From positions 124,001 to 188,000 of the forward strand of contig CAWDOA010000013.1 in NCBI GenBank assembly GCA_963803875.1: a stretch of DNA of 64,000 nucleotides, given 5' to 3'. This DNA is from JABDIY01 sp963803875 (GTDB lineage Bacteria; Actinomycetota; Acidimicrobiia; Acidimicrobiales; SZUA-35). The position numbers and the translations under genes are program-made. The notes beneath the pieces were generated by a model. The model saw only the letters and a program-made list of their open reading frames with translations. It was not told where the DNA came from and did not search any database. Within the stretch, counting starts at the first letter, position 1. Each line of letters opens with the position of its first letter. Below, piece by piece: positions 26,481-35,146 of this stretch.

Positions 26481-27568
26481 GCGGCGCCCCGAATCCCAAC
26501 GCTTCCAGCGGTGCTGACCGCTTCGACGCTCCGCTCTACCTGGCCAAGTATCGGGAGCGTCAGGACACCACTGTCAACGGCGATGGAAACCAAGATGACG
26601 ATGCGCCGCTCTATCTCAAACGTTTTCGCCAACGGACCGGTGAGTCGGAGTCGGTTGACATCCCGCTCTGGCAGCGAGCCACGCTTGCGGCCCAGCAAGT
26701 GCTGACCGAGGACAACCGCAACAAGGAGATCTCGGCTCCTCGGGGTTCGGCTCGGGCGTTGCGCAACGACGTCTACCTCATTCGACATGGTGAGACTCAG
26801 GGCTACTCAACCGATTCGGGCCTTACCCCGCAGGGTGCATGGCAGGCCCATAGCTATGGCCAGACGCTGGCCCGACGAGTCAAGGACGGCGAGACGGTCG
26901 TCTTTCGTCACGCTGCAACCAACCGCGCAACCGAAACCGCGCAACAGATCCATCGTGGCTTGATCGACGGCCTGGCGCAGTACGAAAAGACGGTGACGAT
27001 CGTCGAACCCGACGTGGCCAATGAGTTTCGCAACTTCCAGTTTGTCGCCCCTGATGGTCTGAAGGACGTCACCGCAGCCTTCCGCGAGTATCACTCGCTC
27101 CTGGAGAGTTACGAACGATCCGCAGCTCGGGATCGACCCCAGTGGGTGGTTGAAATGGACCGCTTCTGGCGTACTCAGCAGGGTGGTGGTGATCCGATCC
27201 AGCACTGGCTCACCATTCCGCTGTTGCACTTCGAACCGCCATCGATGTGTGTGCGCCGCTTCTGGGCCGGCATCAATCGCCTGTCGGCCGAGTTTCCCGG
27301 TGCCCGACTGGCAATCGCCACCCACTCCGGATGCATCAGAGCGTTCGCAGTCAACGCTCTGGGTTATGACCCGGGTGAGCCATACAACACTGAACACGTT
27401 CGGGTGAAGCTGCTGGCCGATGAGGACCGAACGATCAATGGTCGAGACGCAACTGTGGCCTACCGAAATCGCGTGCAGGAAGTGAAGGTTCCCGTGATCG
27501 ACGAGCTCCCCACCTGGCATGTCGAAGACGCCTGGTCCGGTTTCTCCAAATCCGAGGCCCCGTCATGA
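26477..27568 (+). CDS. Histidine-phosphatase-superfamily enzyme with tandem N-terminal motif
   Basis: A 363-residue protein. The catalytic core starts at about residue 97 with VYLIRHGETQGY (phospho-accepting His, RHGE), then VVFRHAATNRATETA and, late, LAIATHSGCIRAFAVNALGYD with the second catalytic histidine. The N-terminal ~60 residues hold two copies of a D-A-P-L-Y-L-x-K/R-x-R-x-R motif (about 17-28 and 42-53), possibly docking peptides. Next to an aryl-phosphate-synthase-like pair it may remove the phosphate after oxidation, the role CreD has in p-cresol catabolism; that link is inferred from context. Confidence 0.8.
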   Translation: MSGAPNPNASSGADRFDAPLYLAKYRERQDTTVNGDGNQDDDAPLYLKRFRQRTGESESVDIPLWQRATLAAQQVLTEDNRNKEISAPRGSARALRNDVYLIRHGETQGYSTDSGLTPQGAWQAHSYGQTLARRVKDGETVVFRHAATNRATETAQQIHRGLIDGLAQYEKTVTIVEPDVANEFRNFQFVAPDGLKDVTAAFREYHSLLESYERSAARDRPQWVVEMDRFWRTQQGGGDPIQHWLTIPLLHFEPPSMCVRRFWAGINRLSAEFPGARLAIATHSGCIRAFAVNALGYDPGEPYNTEHVRVKLLADEDRTINGRDATVAYRNRVQEVKVPVIDELPTWHVEDAWSGFSKSEAPS

Positions 27569-27645
27569 GCTCGCCGGGAACTTCACGGCGGGACCATGGC
27601 CTATGGGTTGACCGATTGCGCCTCATCAGGCAGGGGCTGTGCTTG

Positions 27646-28292
27646 TCCCTCCGGGGGCCGTTTCGTCGCCACGGAGGCTCCGCCTCCGGGCGCAACACTA
27701 ACCGCTCGTTCACCTTTGCGGCTTCCCACAGCAACGCCCTCATACCTCCGGTGGCCCTCATCCGATCAAACCCCGAACGTCGTTCCCAATCCTTAGTTGC
27801 ACCAGTTGTGTGTCGGGGGCTTGACCGGTGAAGCGAGGGACGAGCGAGGACACCGGTCGTGCCCGTGTGCGATCGACGAGTGGAGGCGCGTCAGCGCCGA
27901 AGCGGAGGAGAGAGGACCAAATGCGTTGTTCCGGAGCGACCTGGAGGGCCGGGTTTGTGGAGCGGAGCGGCGACGAGGGACGAGGAGTTGCGGAGTGAGG
28001 TCACGAACTGGAAGGTCCGTAGGCGAGCGAGAGGCCCCCGGAGGGAATGGGTTCCGGAGCGACCTGGAGGGCCGGGTTTGTGGAGCGGAGCGGCGACGAG
28101 GGACGAGGAGTTGCGGAGTGAGGTCACGAACTGGAAGGTCCGTAGGCGAGCGAGAGGCCCCCGGAGGGAATGGGTTCCGGAGCGACCTGGAGGGCCGGGT
28201 TTGTGGAGCGGAGCGGCGACGAGGGACGAGGAGTTGCGGAGTGAGGTCACGAACTGGAAGGTCCGTAGGCGAGCGAGAGGCCCCCGGAGGGA
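27646..28292. repeat. GC-rich repeat element with terminal inverted repeats, copy A
   Basis: The left end reads TCCCTCCGGGGGCC (27646-27659) and the right end GGCCCCCGGAGGGA (28279-28292), exact inverted copies. Inside are about three 123-bp tandem units. A shorter element at 35127-35382 has the same ends. No transposase is encoded, so it may be a non-autonomous or MITE-like unit. It fills most of the 813-bp gap between the phosphatase and the CreI-like gene. Confidence 0.6.
27929..28292. repeat. Three tandem 123-bp units
   Basis: Units begin at 27929, 28052 and 28175 (TTCCGGAGCGACCTGGAGGG) and are essentially identical; the third diverges after GGAGGGAA at 28293. The period is a multiple of three and lacks stop codons in at least four frames, so long meaningless open frames cross it on both strands. 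Too few, too long and too contiguous for CRISPR. Confidence 0.9.
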
Positions 28293-28381
28293 AATCAATG
28301 TGTGAGAGTTGTCCGATTGTCGACTGGGAGAAGGAACTGCCAACCATCCGGTCGTTCCTTGCCAGGAGGATTGATGCCGCT

Positions 28382-29512
28382 ATGACCGATCACATTGTCT
28401 GGTTCGATCGTTACGACCACGAACACAAACCGTTCGTCGGCGGCAAGAACTCCAGTCTCGGCGAGATGATGATGGCCGAACTCCCGGTTCCACCCGGCTT
28501 CGCGGTGACAACTGTTGCGTACGAGCAGATGTGGTCCGACGCGTCGCTCGTCAGGGACATCAACGACCTGTTGCGCTCGATCGATCACGAGGACTTTGCA
28601 GGTAACCGTCGCATCTCCAACGACATCCGGGCGCGGATCGAATCGGTTCCGATTCCCGATTCGGTCGCTTCCGACATCTCAGAGGCGTACCAAGCGCTCT
28701 GCACCCACTGTGGCGTGGACGATCTCCCCGTCGCAGTTCGCTCTTCCGCAACCGCTGAAGATCTGCCCGATGCCTCATTCGCCGGGCAACAGGACACTTT
28801 CCTCTGGATCAAAGGAGCCGAGAACGTCATCGACCACGTCCGGAAGTGCTGGTCGTCGATCTTCACCGACCGAGCCATCGCCTACCGACACTCGATGGGG
28901 TACTTACATCAGTCGATTGCGATGTCGGTGGGAGTGCAAAAGATGATCGACCCGGTCGCTTCCGGGGTCGCTTTCACGCTCAACCCAACCAATGGTGACA
29001 GGTCTCAGGTGGCGATCGACGCGTCGTGGGGTTTGGGCGAGGCCGTGGTTTCCGGCGAGGTGACGCCGGACAATTTCCTGGTGGACAAGGTTCTTCGTGA
29101 GGTGATCAAGCGCGAGATCTCCGACAAGCACATCGAGTATCGACTCACCGATAGCGGCACCGTCGAAAAGGTCCCCGTCGAACAAGAGCGGCGAACGTCT
29201 CCCTCGGTTACCGATGAGGAGTTGGTCGCAATAGCGATCCTGGCTCGACGTTCGGAGAAACACTACGGCTGCCCACAGGACGTCGAGTGGGCGCTCGACC
29301 GCCATCTTCCGCACGGGGAGAATGTAGTGATGCTTCAGAGCCGACCTGAAACAGTGTGGTCGCAGAAACCAAAGGCGCCGGTTTCGTCGGGCAGCTACGA
29401 CCCGATGAGTTCCATCGTTTCCACACTCGTGTCACCACTTCACAAGAAGACATCGAGACCCGAGCTTTCAGAACAAGGCAAGACAAAAGGGGATACCAGA
29501 AATGAGCGATAA
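28382..29512 (+). CDS. PEP-synthase-like ATP-grasp subunit (phenylphosphate synthase beta/CreI-like)
   Basis: A 376-residue protein equal to only the N-terminal pyruvate/PEP-binding, ATP-grasp part of PEP synthase: FVGGKNSSLGEM, LPVPPGFAVTT, AVRSSATAEDLPDASFAGQQDTFL, MIDPVASGVAFTLNP, ASWGLGEAVVSGEVTPD and QDVEWALD with terminal MLQSRPETVW. It lacks the phosphohistidine and C-terminal domains; these are on the next gene. Split PEP synthases of about 40 and 70 kDa are known as phenylphosphate synthase (Thauera PpsB/PpsA) and CreI/CreH of Corynebacterium p-cresol catabolism. The start is ATG 28382, with AGGAGG at 28364; an ATG at 28298 using GGAGGG from the repeat is possible. Confidence 0.82.
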   Translation: MTDHIVWFDRYDHEHKPFVGGKNSSLGEMMMAELPVPPGFAVTTVAYEQMWSDASLVRDINDLLRSIDHEDFAGNRRISNDIRARIESVPIPDSVASDISEAYQALCTHCGVDDLPVAVRSSATAEDLPDASFAGQQDTFLWIKGAENVIDHVRKCWSSIFTDRAIAYRHSMGYLHQSIAMSVGVQKMIDPVASGVAFTLNPTNGDRSQVAIDASWGLGEAVVSGEVTPDNFLVDKVLREVIKREISDKHIEYRLTDSGTVEKVPVEQERRTSPSVTDEELVAIAILARRSEKHYGCPQDVEWALDRHLPHGENVVMLQSRPETVWSQKPKAPVSSGSYDPMSSIVSTLVSPLHKKTSRPELSEQGKTKGDTRNER

Positions 29513-31295
29513 TCGTTTTCCGAGTCCATTCGAGATCGAGGGCCCGCAGGGTGTTGAGGGGTGGAAAGAGCTCTACCCGTACTCGACCACCTTCGGCGAA
29601 CACCGCAAAGACTACGAGGACAACCGGTTCTGGTTCTGGGACTCCATGCACTGGGGGAAGGCCCTGACCCCATGGGACTCCACATTCTTCGAGTTGGCCA
29701 TCGCCTCGCTGAGTCAGATGAACAGCCGCCACTATCGGATTCCGCCCGCTGACGGTATTGACTTCCGGATTCTCTATGGCTACGCCTACCTTTCGCCCGT
29801 TGGGGTAGATCCCAGCCAGATCGAGGCCCGAGTCCCACAGTTCATGGAGCGTGCCGGGTTCTATTTCGCCAACTGGGATGAGCTCTATGAGAAGTGGCTC
29901 GTGAAGGTGAAAGACACGATCACCGACATCGAGGCGATCAACTTCAACCCACTTCCGGAGATGGAAGACCTCTCGGTCGTCACCGACGGCCTGGGCTACG
30001 GCTCTGGCTATGAACTCATCAGCCAGTACAACACGTTCAAGGACTTGATCCTCAAGGCGTGGAACTACCACTTCGAGTTCCTGAATCTCGGCTACGCGGC
30101 TTACCTCGACTTCTTCGGGTTCTGCAAGGAGGCATTCCCCTCCATCCCCGACCTCGGCATCGCCAAGATGGTGGCAGGCGTCGAGGTGGATCTGTTCAAG
30201 CCCAACGAGGAATTGAAGGCTCTGGCCCAAAAGGCGGTCCATCTTGGAATCGCTCGAGCCTTCGATGACCCTGACAACGTATCCCTCGACGGTGATGCCG
30301 GTGCCGAATGGCAAGCCGCCTGGGACGTGGCCAAAGATCCGTGGTTCAACTTCACCTCCGGCAATGGCTTCTACCATTTCGACAAGATCTGGGTCGAGCA
30401 TCCCGAGATCCCCTATGCCTTCGTGAAGGATTACATCGCCCGCATCGAGGCAGGTGAAGACATCTCCCGGCCGATCGAGGCAATCCGAGCTGAGCGAGAT
30501 CGGGTGGTCGAGGAGTATCGCGATCTGCTTCATTCCGACGAGGACCGAGAAGCGTTCGACGGGAAGTTGGGCCTGGCCAGAGTGGTGTTCCCCTATGTGG
30601 AGAACCACAACTTCTACATCGAGCATTGGACGATGTCGGTGGTTTGGCGCAAGGTCAAGGAGCTTGGAGCGACCCTCGAGAAGGACGGCCTACTCAATTC
30701 TGCCGACGATCTCCTGTTTCTTCGTCGCGACGAAGTGAATGAACTGTTGTGGGATTACTACAGCAACTGGGCGATCAACAGCCCGACGGTGTCGGCGGTC
30801 TACTGGGCTCCGATCGTTGAACGCCGCAGGGAGATCCATGCCAAGTTGTCCGAGTGGAAGCCCCCGAAGGCGTTGGGTGAACAACCCGAAGTCATCACCG
30901 AACCATTCACCATCATGTTGTGGGGCATCACCAGCGAGTCGGTCGACAACTGGCTCGGTAGCGGAGAGGCCAAGGAGAACGAACTCTCGGGAATGGCGGC
31001 ATCACCGGGCTTGGTGGAAGGCCTGGCTCGCATCATCCATGATCCCGATGAGGTAGGCGACATCGAACAGGGGGAGATCCTCGTGGCCCCTATCACGGCA
31101 CCAAGCTGGGCGCCGGTATTCCCCAAGATTCAGGCGTGCGTGACCGACATCGGCGGAATGATGAGTCACGCTGCCATCGTGTGTCGGGAGTACGGCGTAC
31201 CCGCAGTGACCGGCACAGGTTTCGCAACCGACAAGATCAAAACCGGCGACCGGATCCGAGTAGACGGGTCTACCGGAACAGTAACCATTCTCTAG
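29502..31295 (+). CDS. PEP-utilising-enzyme subunit (phenylphosphate synthase alpha/CreH-like)
   Basis: A 597-residue partner of the preceding gene, overlapping it by 11 bp. The long N-terminal region (YPYSTTFGEHRKDYEDNRFWFWD...) is specific to this clade and is the likely phenol/aryl binding part. The C-terminal mobile domain carries the phosphohistidine in GGMMSHAAIVCREYGVPAV, with GILVAPITAPSW-like strand EILVAPITAPSWAPVF ahead of it. The expected reaction is ATP + aryl-OH + H2O to aryl phosphate + AMP + Pi. The size (~67 kDa) matches PpsA/CreH. Other small nucleophiles are possible substrates. Confidence 0.82.
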   Translation: MSDNRFPSPFEIEGPQGVEGWKELYPYSTTFGEHRKDYEDNRFWFWDSMHWGKALTPWDSTFFELAIASLSQMNSRHYRIPPADGIDFRILYGYAYLSPVGVDPSQIEARVPQFMERAGFYFANWDELYEKWLVKVKDTITDIEAINFNPLPEMEDLSVVTDGLGYGSGYELISQYNTFKDLILKAWNYHFEFLNLGYAAYLDFFGFCKEAFPSIPDLGIAKMVAGVEVDLFKPNEELKALAQKAVHLGIARAFDDPDNVSLDGDAGAEWQAAWDVAKDPWFNFTSGNGFYHFDKIWVEHPEIPYAFVKDYIARIEAGEDISRPIEAIRAERDRVVEEYRDLLHSDEDREAFDGKLGLARVVFPYVENHNFYIEHWTMSVVWRKVKELGATLEKDGLLNSADDLLFLRRDEVNELLWDYYSNWAINSPTVSAVYWAPIVERRREIHAKLSEWKPPKALGEQPEVITEPFTIMLWGITSESVDNWLGSGEAKENELSGMAASPGLVEGLARIIHDPDEVGDIEQGEILVAPITAPSWAPVFPKIQACVTDIGGMMSHAAIVCREYGVPAVTGTGFATDKIKTGDRIRVDGSTGTVTIL

Positions 31296-31348
31296 GCCCA
31301 GGGCAGGTGGGGACTCTCCCTCCCGGTCCTTTTTGAAGGGACACTTCG

Positions 31349-32623
31349 ATGTTGACAAAAGAACAGAACGACGCTCTCACCCAGGTGGGGCCGGGCACGC
31401 CGATGGGCGCGGTCCTACGCCACTACTGGTATCCGGTGGCGTTCGTCCGTGAACTCGACGAGTTTCCGGTGAAACGCGCTCGGTTGCTTGGGGAGGACTG
31501 GGCGGTGTTCAAGACCGGCGACGGTGGTTATGGGATCGTCGATGAGCGCTGTCCCCACCGCGGCGCGTCGCTGGTGTACGGCATCGTCGATCAAGACGGA
31601 CTTCGCTGTGGGTATCACGGCTGGAAGTTCGACAGAGCCGGTCAGTGCGTGGAGATCCTGGCCGAACCGGACAGTTCTGCCAAGTTCCGGGAAGGCTGTG
31701 CAGTCCGATCCGGCCAGGCCCAGGCCCTTGGCGGTCTGGTGTGGGTGTATGTGGGGGATGGACCGGCTCCGGAGTTGCCACGTTATGAGGCCTACGTGAT
31801 GGACGGCATCCGCGATATCGGCCACTGTGTGATCCCCTGCAGCTGGCTACAAATCATGGAAAACGCAGTGGATCCCTATCACGTCGAGGCGCTGCACGGA
31901 AACTATTTCGAATTCATTGCCGAGCAGCAAGGAACGCCGATGCCGGGCTCCTTCGGTGGCAACAAACACGAAAAGGTTGCCTTCGACCCGTTCGATCACG
32001 GAATCATCAAGCGCAGGCTTCTGGTCGGTCAGGACGAAGAGTCTGACGACTGGAAGATCGGACACCCACTGGTCTTCCCCTACAAGATGTGGGTCGGCGG
32101 CAACGGCGTCTACCAAATGCAGATACGGGTACCGGTCGACGACACCCACACTCACGTGATGTTCTACACCGTGCATGCCCCCGAGGGCGGACAGCTGCCC
32201 GAGAATCCACCCTGCGTTGACTACGAAATCGAGTATGTGAACGACGACGGGACCTACATCGTCGACTACATCGAGGGCCAGGACATCATGGCCTGGATCA
32301 CTCAGGGACCGATCGCCGACCGGACCAATGAGAAGATAACCAAGAGCGACGTGGGCGTTGTCGCCTGCCGACGAATGTTCAAAGAAGCAATAGATGCCGT
32401 CGCCGAAGGGAAGGATCCGATTGCGGTCGTGCGCGAGCCCCACGATGTGATCAAGCTTCCGTTGGAGCGATCCAAGTTCGGTCGGGGTGCTGAGTTCGCC
32501 AGCGATTGGATCGACAACGGGTCGATGCGATACAGCCCTCAGGCGGCCGCGATGAAGAAACTCCATATCGACGCCGCAGCAGCGCGCGCCGATCTGGCCC
32601 CCGCCGAGTCAGGACAGAACTGA
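31349..32623 (+). CDS. Rieske non-heme iron oxygenase, catalytic subunit
   Basis: A 424-residue aromatic-ring oxygenase of the phthalate/phenoxybenzoate type. The Rieske [2Fe-2S] site is CPHRGASLVYG...LRCGYHGWKFD (C-x-H...C-x2-H). The mononuclear iron ligands are in ENAVDPYHVEALHG (D-x2-H-x4-H), plus a later aspartate. The C-terminal half is the START-like catalytic domain. No ferredoxin gene adjoins; the flavoprotein at 33746 could supply electrons. A GAAGGG ribosome-binding site precedes ATG 31349. The substrate could be the aryl phosphate or its product. Confidence 0.9.
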   Translation: MLTKEQNDALTQVGPGTPMGAVLRHYWYPVAFVRELDEFPVKRARLLGEDWAVFKTGDGGYGIVDERCPHRGASLVYGIVDQDGLRCGYHGWKFDRAGQCVEILAEPDSSAKFREGCAVRSGQAQALGGLVWVYVGDGPAPELPRYEAYVMDGIRDIGHCVIPCSWLQIMENAVDPYHVEALHGNYFEFIAEQQGTPMPGSFGGNKHEKVAFDPFDHGIIKRRLLVGQDEESDDWKIGHPLVFPYKMWVGGNGVYQMQIRVPVDDTHTHVMFYTVHAPEGGQLPENPPCVDYEIEYVNDDGTYIVDYIEGQDIMAWITQGPIADRTNEKITKSDVGVVACRRMFKEAIDAVAEGKDPIAVVREPHDVIKLPLERSKFGRGAEFASDWIDNGSMRYSPQAAAMKKLHIDAAAARADLAPAESGQN

Positions 32624-33402
32624 TGCCGATCGATCACGCCCACTGGGCCCAGTACTTGTTGTCGGCGGTCGAGGACCGTCGAGATGTCCAAGCGATCACC
32701 AAGCAGGTTGATGAGTTGTCGATCGATGATGCCTACGCAATCCAAGCGGCGTTGCTCGAACTCCAGCTCGGTCGAGGCGACACGCTGGCCGGTGCCAAGC
32801 TGGGTCTCACCTCTGCCGCCAAGCAGGAGCAGATGGGTGTCACTGAACCGGTGTACGGATGGTTGCCGGCAACATCGGTGCTCCAAGACAGCGTGGTCGA
32901 CCTGAGCGAGCTCATACATCCCCGGTGCGAGCCCGAGATCGTCTTTGTTCTCGCTCAGGATCTGGCCGGACCAGGGGTCACCGCCGGTGATGTACTGGAT
33001 GCCACCGACACGATCACGGGTGGCATCGAGATCATCGACTCGCGCTATGAAGCCTTCTCCTTCACCCTTCCCGATGTGATCGCCGACAACACGTCCGCAG
33101 CCCGAGTTGCCGTCGCTGATGAAGGTGTGGGTGCCCGCGATGTCGACCTGACAACGGAGGGATGTGTGTTCGAGATTGACGGCGAGATCACCGGCACCGC
33201 CACTGGCGCTGCCCTCCTCGGCGATCCTGCGGCTTGCGTGGCGATGCTGGCCAACCATCTCGGCAAACACGGACAGAAGCTCGAGGCGGGCTGGATCGTT
33301 TTGGCCGGGGCAGCCACCGACGCTCGACCCCTCAATGATGGAACGGTGGCAACCGCTCGGTACAGCCACTTCGGGCCTGTGACCGTCACCGGAAGAAGGT
33401 AA
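32623..33402 (+). CDS. 4-oxalocrotonate decarboxylase or 2-oxopent-4-enoate hydratase
   Basis: A 259-residue MhpD/XylI/XylJ-family enzyme: AGAKLGLTSAAKQEQMGV, HPRCEPEIVFVLA (metal E-x-E), GGIEIIDSRYEAF, DVIADNTSAARV, LANHLGKHGQKLEAGWIVLAGAAT. The ATG overlaps the Rieske stop in TGATG. Immediately followed by the tautomerase, it fits the oxalocrotonate branch of meta-cleavage. Decarboxylase and hydratase cannot be told apart by eye; the paralogue at 22289 probably covers the other step. Confidence 0.87.
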   Translation: MPIDHAHWAQYLLSAVEDRRDVQAITKQVDELSIDDAYAIQAALLELQLGRGDTLAGAKLGLTSAAKQEQMGVTEPVYGWLPATSVLQDSVVDLSELIHPRCEPEIVFVLAQDLAGPGVTAGDVLDATDTITGGIEIIDSRYEAFSFTLPDVIADNTSAARVAVADEGVGARDVDLTTEGCVFEIDGEITGTATGAALLGDPAACVAMLANHLGKHGQKLEAGWIVLAGAATDARPLNDGTVATARYSHFGPVTVTGRR

Positions 33403-33406
33403 CGAC

Positions 33407-33628
33407 ATGCCCCTCGTGAACGTTCACATGGCGTCGGGGCGAACCCCGGACCAGAAGCGAGCTCTCATGGATGCCATCACCGATGCCATGGAGACCTGTA
33501 TCGGGGCACCTCGAAGCTCGGTGCGGGTATGGATCACCGAGATGGAGAACACCGACTTCATGGCTGGGGGAGAGCTGCTGGCCGACAAACAAGCCCGCCT
33601 CGCCGCCGAGAAGGCCGAACAGCCCTAG
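33407..33628 (+). CDS. 4-oxalocrotonate tautomerase family protein
   Basis: A 73-residue tautomerase-superfamily protein with Pro2 as the catalytic N-terminal base after Met removal (MPLVNVHM). The length is slightly above the 62-residue XylH. The arginines in GRTPDQKRALMDAITDAM and RSSVRVWITEM suit substrate carboxylates. It would turn 2-hydroxymuconate into 4-oxalocrotonate. It starts 4 bp after the preceding gene. Confidence 0.88.
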   Translation: MPLVNVHMASGRTPDQKRALMDAITDAMETCIGAPRSSVRVWITEMENTDFMAGGELLADKQARLAAEKAEQP

Positions 33629-33647
33629 TACTACCCGAGCGAATCGA

Positions 33648-33694
33648 AACTGGCGATCGAAGTGCCCGCCCGCCGGGAGCGTCGATCGCCAGTT
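33648..33694. repeat. Dispersed two-stem hairpin element, copy 2
   Basis: The arms AACTGGCGATCGA (33648-33660) and TCGATCGCCAGTT (33682-33694) are exact 13-bp inverted copies around a GC-rich centre (GCCCGCCCGCCGGG). It matches the unit at 10926-10979 in both arms and centre. It follows the tautomerase gene and may end or process that transcript. Confidence 0.55.
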
Positions 33695-33745
33695 CGAAAG
33701 CGGCGCTATGGAACAAAAAGCGATGTTCCACCGGTTGTAGCCGGC

Positions 33746-35146
33746 ATGACCAACGAAGCGATCAACGTGGACATAGTGGTGATCGGGCTCGGCCCGGCAG
33801 GTGAGACCGTCGGCGGCACACTGGCCGAGGCGGGGCTGAACGTGGTTGGAATCGAGTCCTCTCTTGTCGGTGGCGAGTGCCCGTACTGGGGCTGCGTTCC
33901 CAGCAAAATGATGATTCGAGCTTCCAACCTGCTCGCCGAGAGTCGACGAGTCGCAGACCTCGCCGGATCATCAACGACAACTCCCGATTGGGGACCGGTT
34001 GCGCAAAGAATTCGGGACCAAGCCACCGACAACTGGGACGACACCGTTGCCGTTGATCGTTTCGTTGGCAAAGGTGGAACGTTCGAACGCGGGAAGGGGC
34101 GAATCACCGGACCCAACACCGTCGAGGTCAACGACCAGACCTACGTGGCATCGAAGGGCATCGTGGTCGCCACAGGCACCCTCGCTGCCGTTCCTCCCAT
34201 AGAGGGGCTGGCCGACACGCCCTACTGGACCAACCATCACATCGTGGAGACCAAAGAGCTCCCCAAGTCGCTGATCGTGCTGGGTGGCGGTGCCATCGGG
34301 TCTGAGTTGGCACAGGTGATGGCTCGCTTCGGCGTCAAGGTGTCGGTCATCGAGGGGATGGACCGACTGCTCCCTCGCAACGAGCCCGAAGCGGGCGAGG
34401 TGTTGGCCGAAGTATTCGCCGCCGAAGGTATCGATGTCTACACCGGTCAGTTCGCCAGCTCGGTCGGCTATGACGAATCGGGATTAGGGGAGTTCACGGT
34501 CACGATGCCCGACGGCACCAAGATCTCAGGTGAGAAGTTGTTGGTGGCAACCGGCCGTCGAACGTTCCTCAACGAGTTGGGTATCGCCAACGTGGGTCTC
34601 CCCGAAGACCTTCGATTCTTCAAGGTGGATGGCCGTCAGCGAGTGGAGGGAGCAGAGAACCTGTGGGCGGTTGGCGACATCGCCGGCGATGGTCTGTTCA
34701 CCCACCTTGCCACCCGCCAGGCCGCCGTTGCGGCCGACGACATCCTCGGCAACGACGCCGAGCCGCTCAACCTCGACGCACTGTCGGCTGTGACCTTCAC
34801 CGATCCAGAGGTGGGTGCTGTGGGTACGACCGAAGCCGAAGCCCGGGAAGCTGGTATCAACGTGGCAATCGGCTTCAAGATCGTCGCTCAGACCGCCCGA
34901 GGTTGGCTCCACGGCACCGGCAACGAAGGCTTCATCAAGCTGGTGGCTGACCAGGACGCCAGCGTGTTGGTCGGAGCGACATCGGTCGGTCCTCACGGCG
35001 GAGAGGTGCTCGGGCTCCTGTCGCTGGCGGTCCACGGCAAGGTTCCGATCAGCACCCTGAGATCGATGATCTACGCCTACCCCACGTTCCACAAAGGCAT
35101 CGAAGACGCGCTCAACGAGCTATCCCTCCCTCCGGGGGCCTCTTAG
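33746..35146 (+). CDS. FAD-dependent pyridine nucleotide-disulfide oxidoreductase (class I)
   Basis: A 466-residue flavoprotein. FAD-binding VIGLGPAGETVGG, redox-active cysteines in GGECPYWGCVPSK (C-x4-C), NAD(P)-binding VLGGGAIGSELAQVMARFG, the second FAD motif LWAVGDIAGDG, and a C-terminal interface histidine in YPTFHKGIED. It resembles dihydrolipoamide/mercuric reductases but lacks their lipoyl or mercury features. In this operon it may reduce a disulfide or pass electrons to the Rieske enzyme. The final residues (LPPGAS) and the stop lie inside the following repeat. Start ATG 33746. Confidence 0.85.
   Translation: MTNEAINVDIVVIGLGPAGETVGGTLAEAGLNVVGIESSLVGGECPYWGCVPSKMMIRASNLLAESRRVADLAGSSTTTPDWGPVAQRIRDQATDNWDDTVAVDRFVGKGGTFERGKGRITGPNTVEVNDQTYVASKGIVVATGTLAAVPPIEGLADTPYWTNHHIVETKELPKSLIVLGGGAIGSELAQVMARFGVKVSVIEGMDRLLPRNEPEAGEVLAEVFAAEGIDVYTGQFASSVGYDESGLGEFTVTMPDGTKISGEKLLVATGRRTFLNELGIANVGLPEDLRFFKVDGRQRVEGAENLWAVGDIAGDGLFTHLATRQAAVAADDILGNDAEPLNLDALSAVTFTDPEVGAVGTTEAEAREAGINVAIGFKIVAQTARGWLHGTGNEGFIKLVADQDASVLVGATSVGPHGGEVLGLLSLAVHGKVPISTLRSMIYAYPTFHKGIEDALNELSLPPGAS

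Noticed and set aside
27929..28292. CRISPR array
   Set aside because: The units are 123 bp, head to tail without spacers, and no cas genes are present.
27793..28347. Minus-strand repeat-encoded protein with three copies of a PPGASRSPTDLPV-type unit
   Set aside because: It is the complement of the same tandem DNA repeat, without a promoter or ribosome-binding site, and equal open frames exist on the other strand.
27797..28381. Long open frame running from 27797 through the tandem repeat into the CreI-like gene
   Set aside because: The frame is open only because the 123-bp unit lacks stops in several frames. The translated repeat is arginine/glycine-rich with no homology, and a good ribosome-binding site with the family start exists at 28382.
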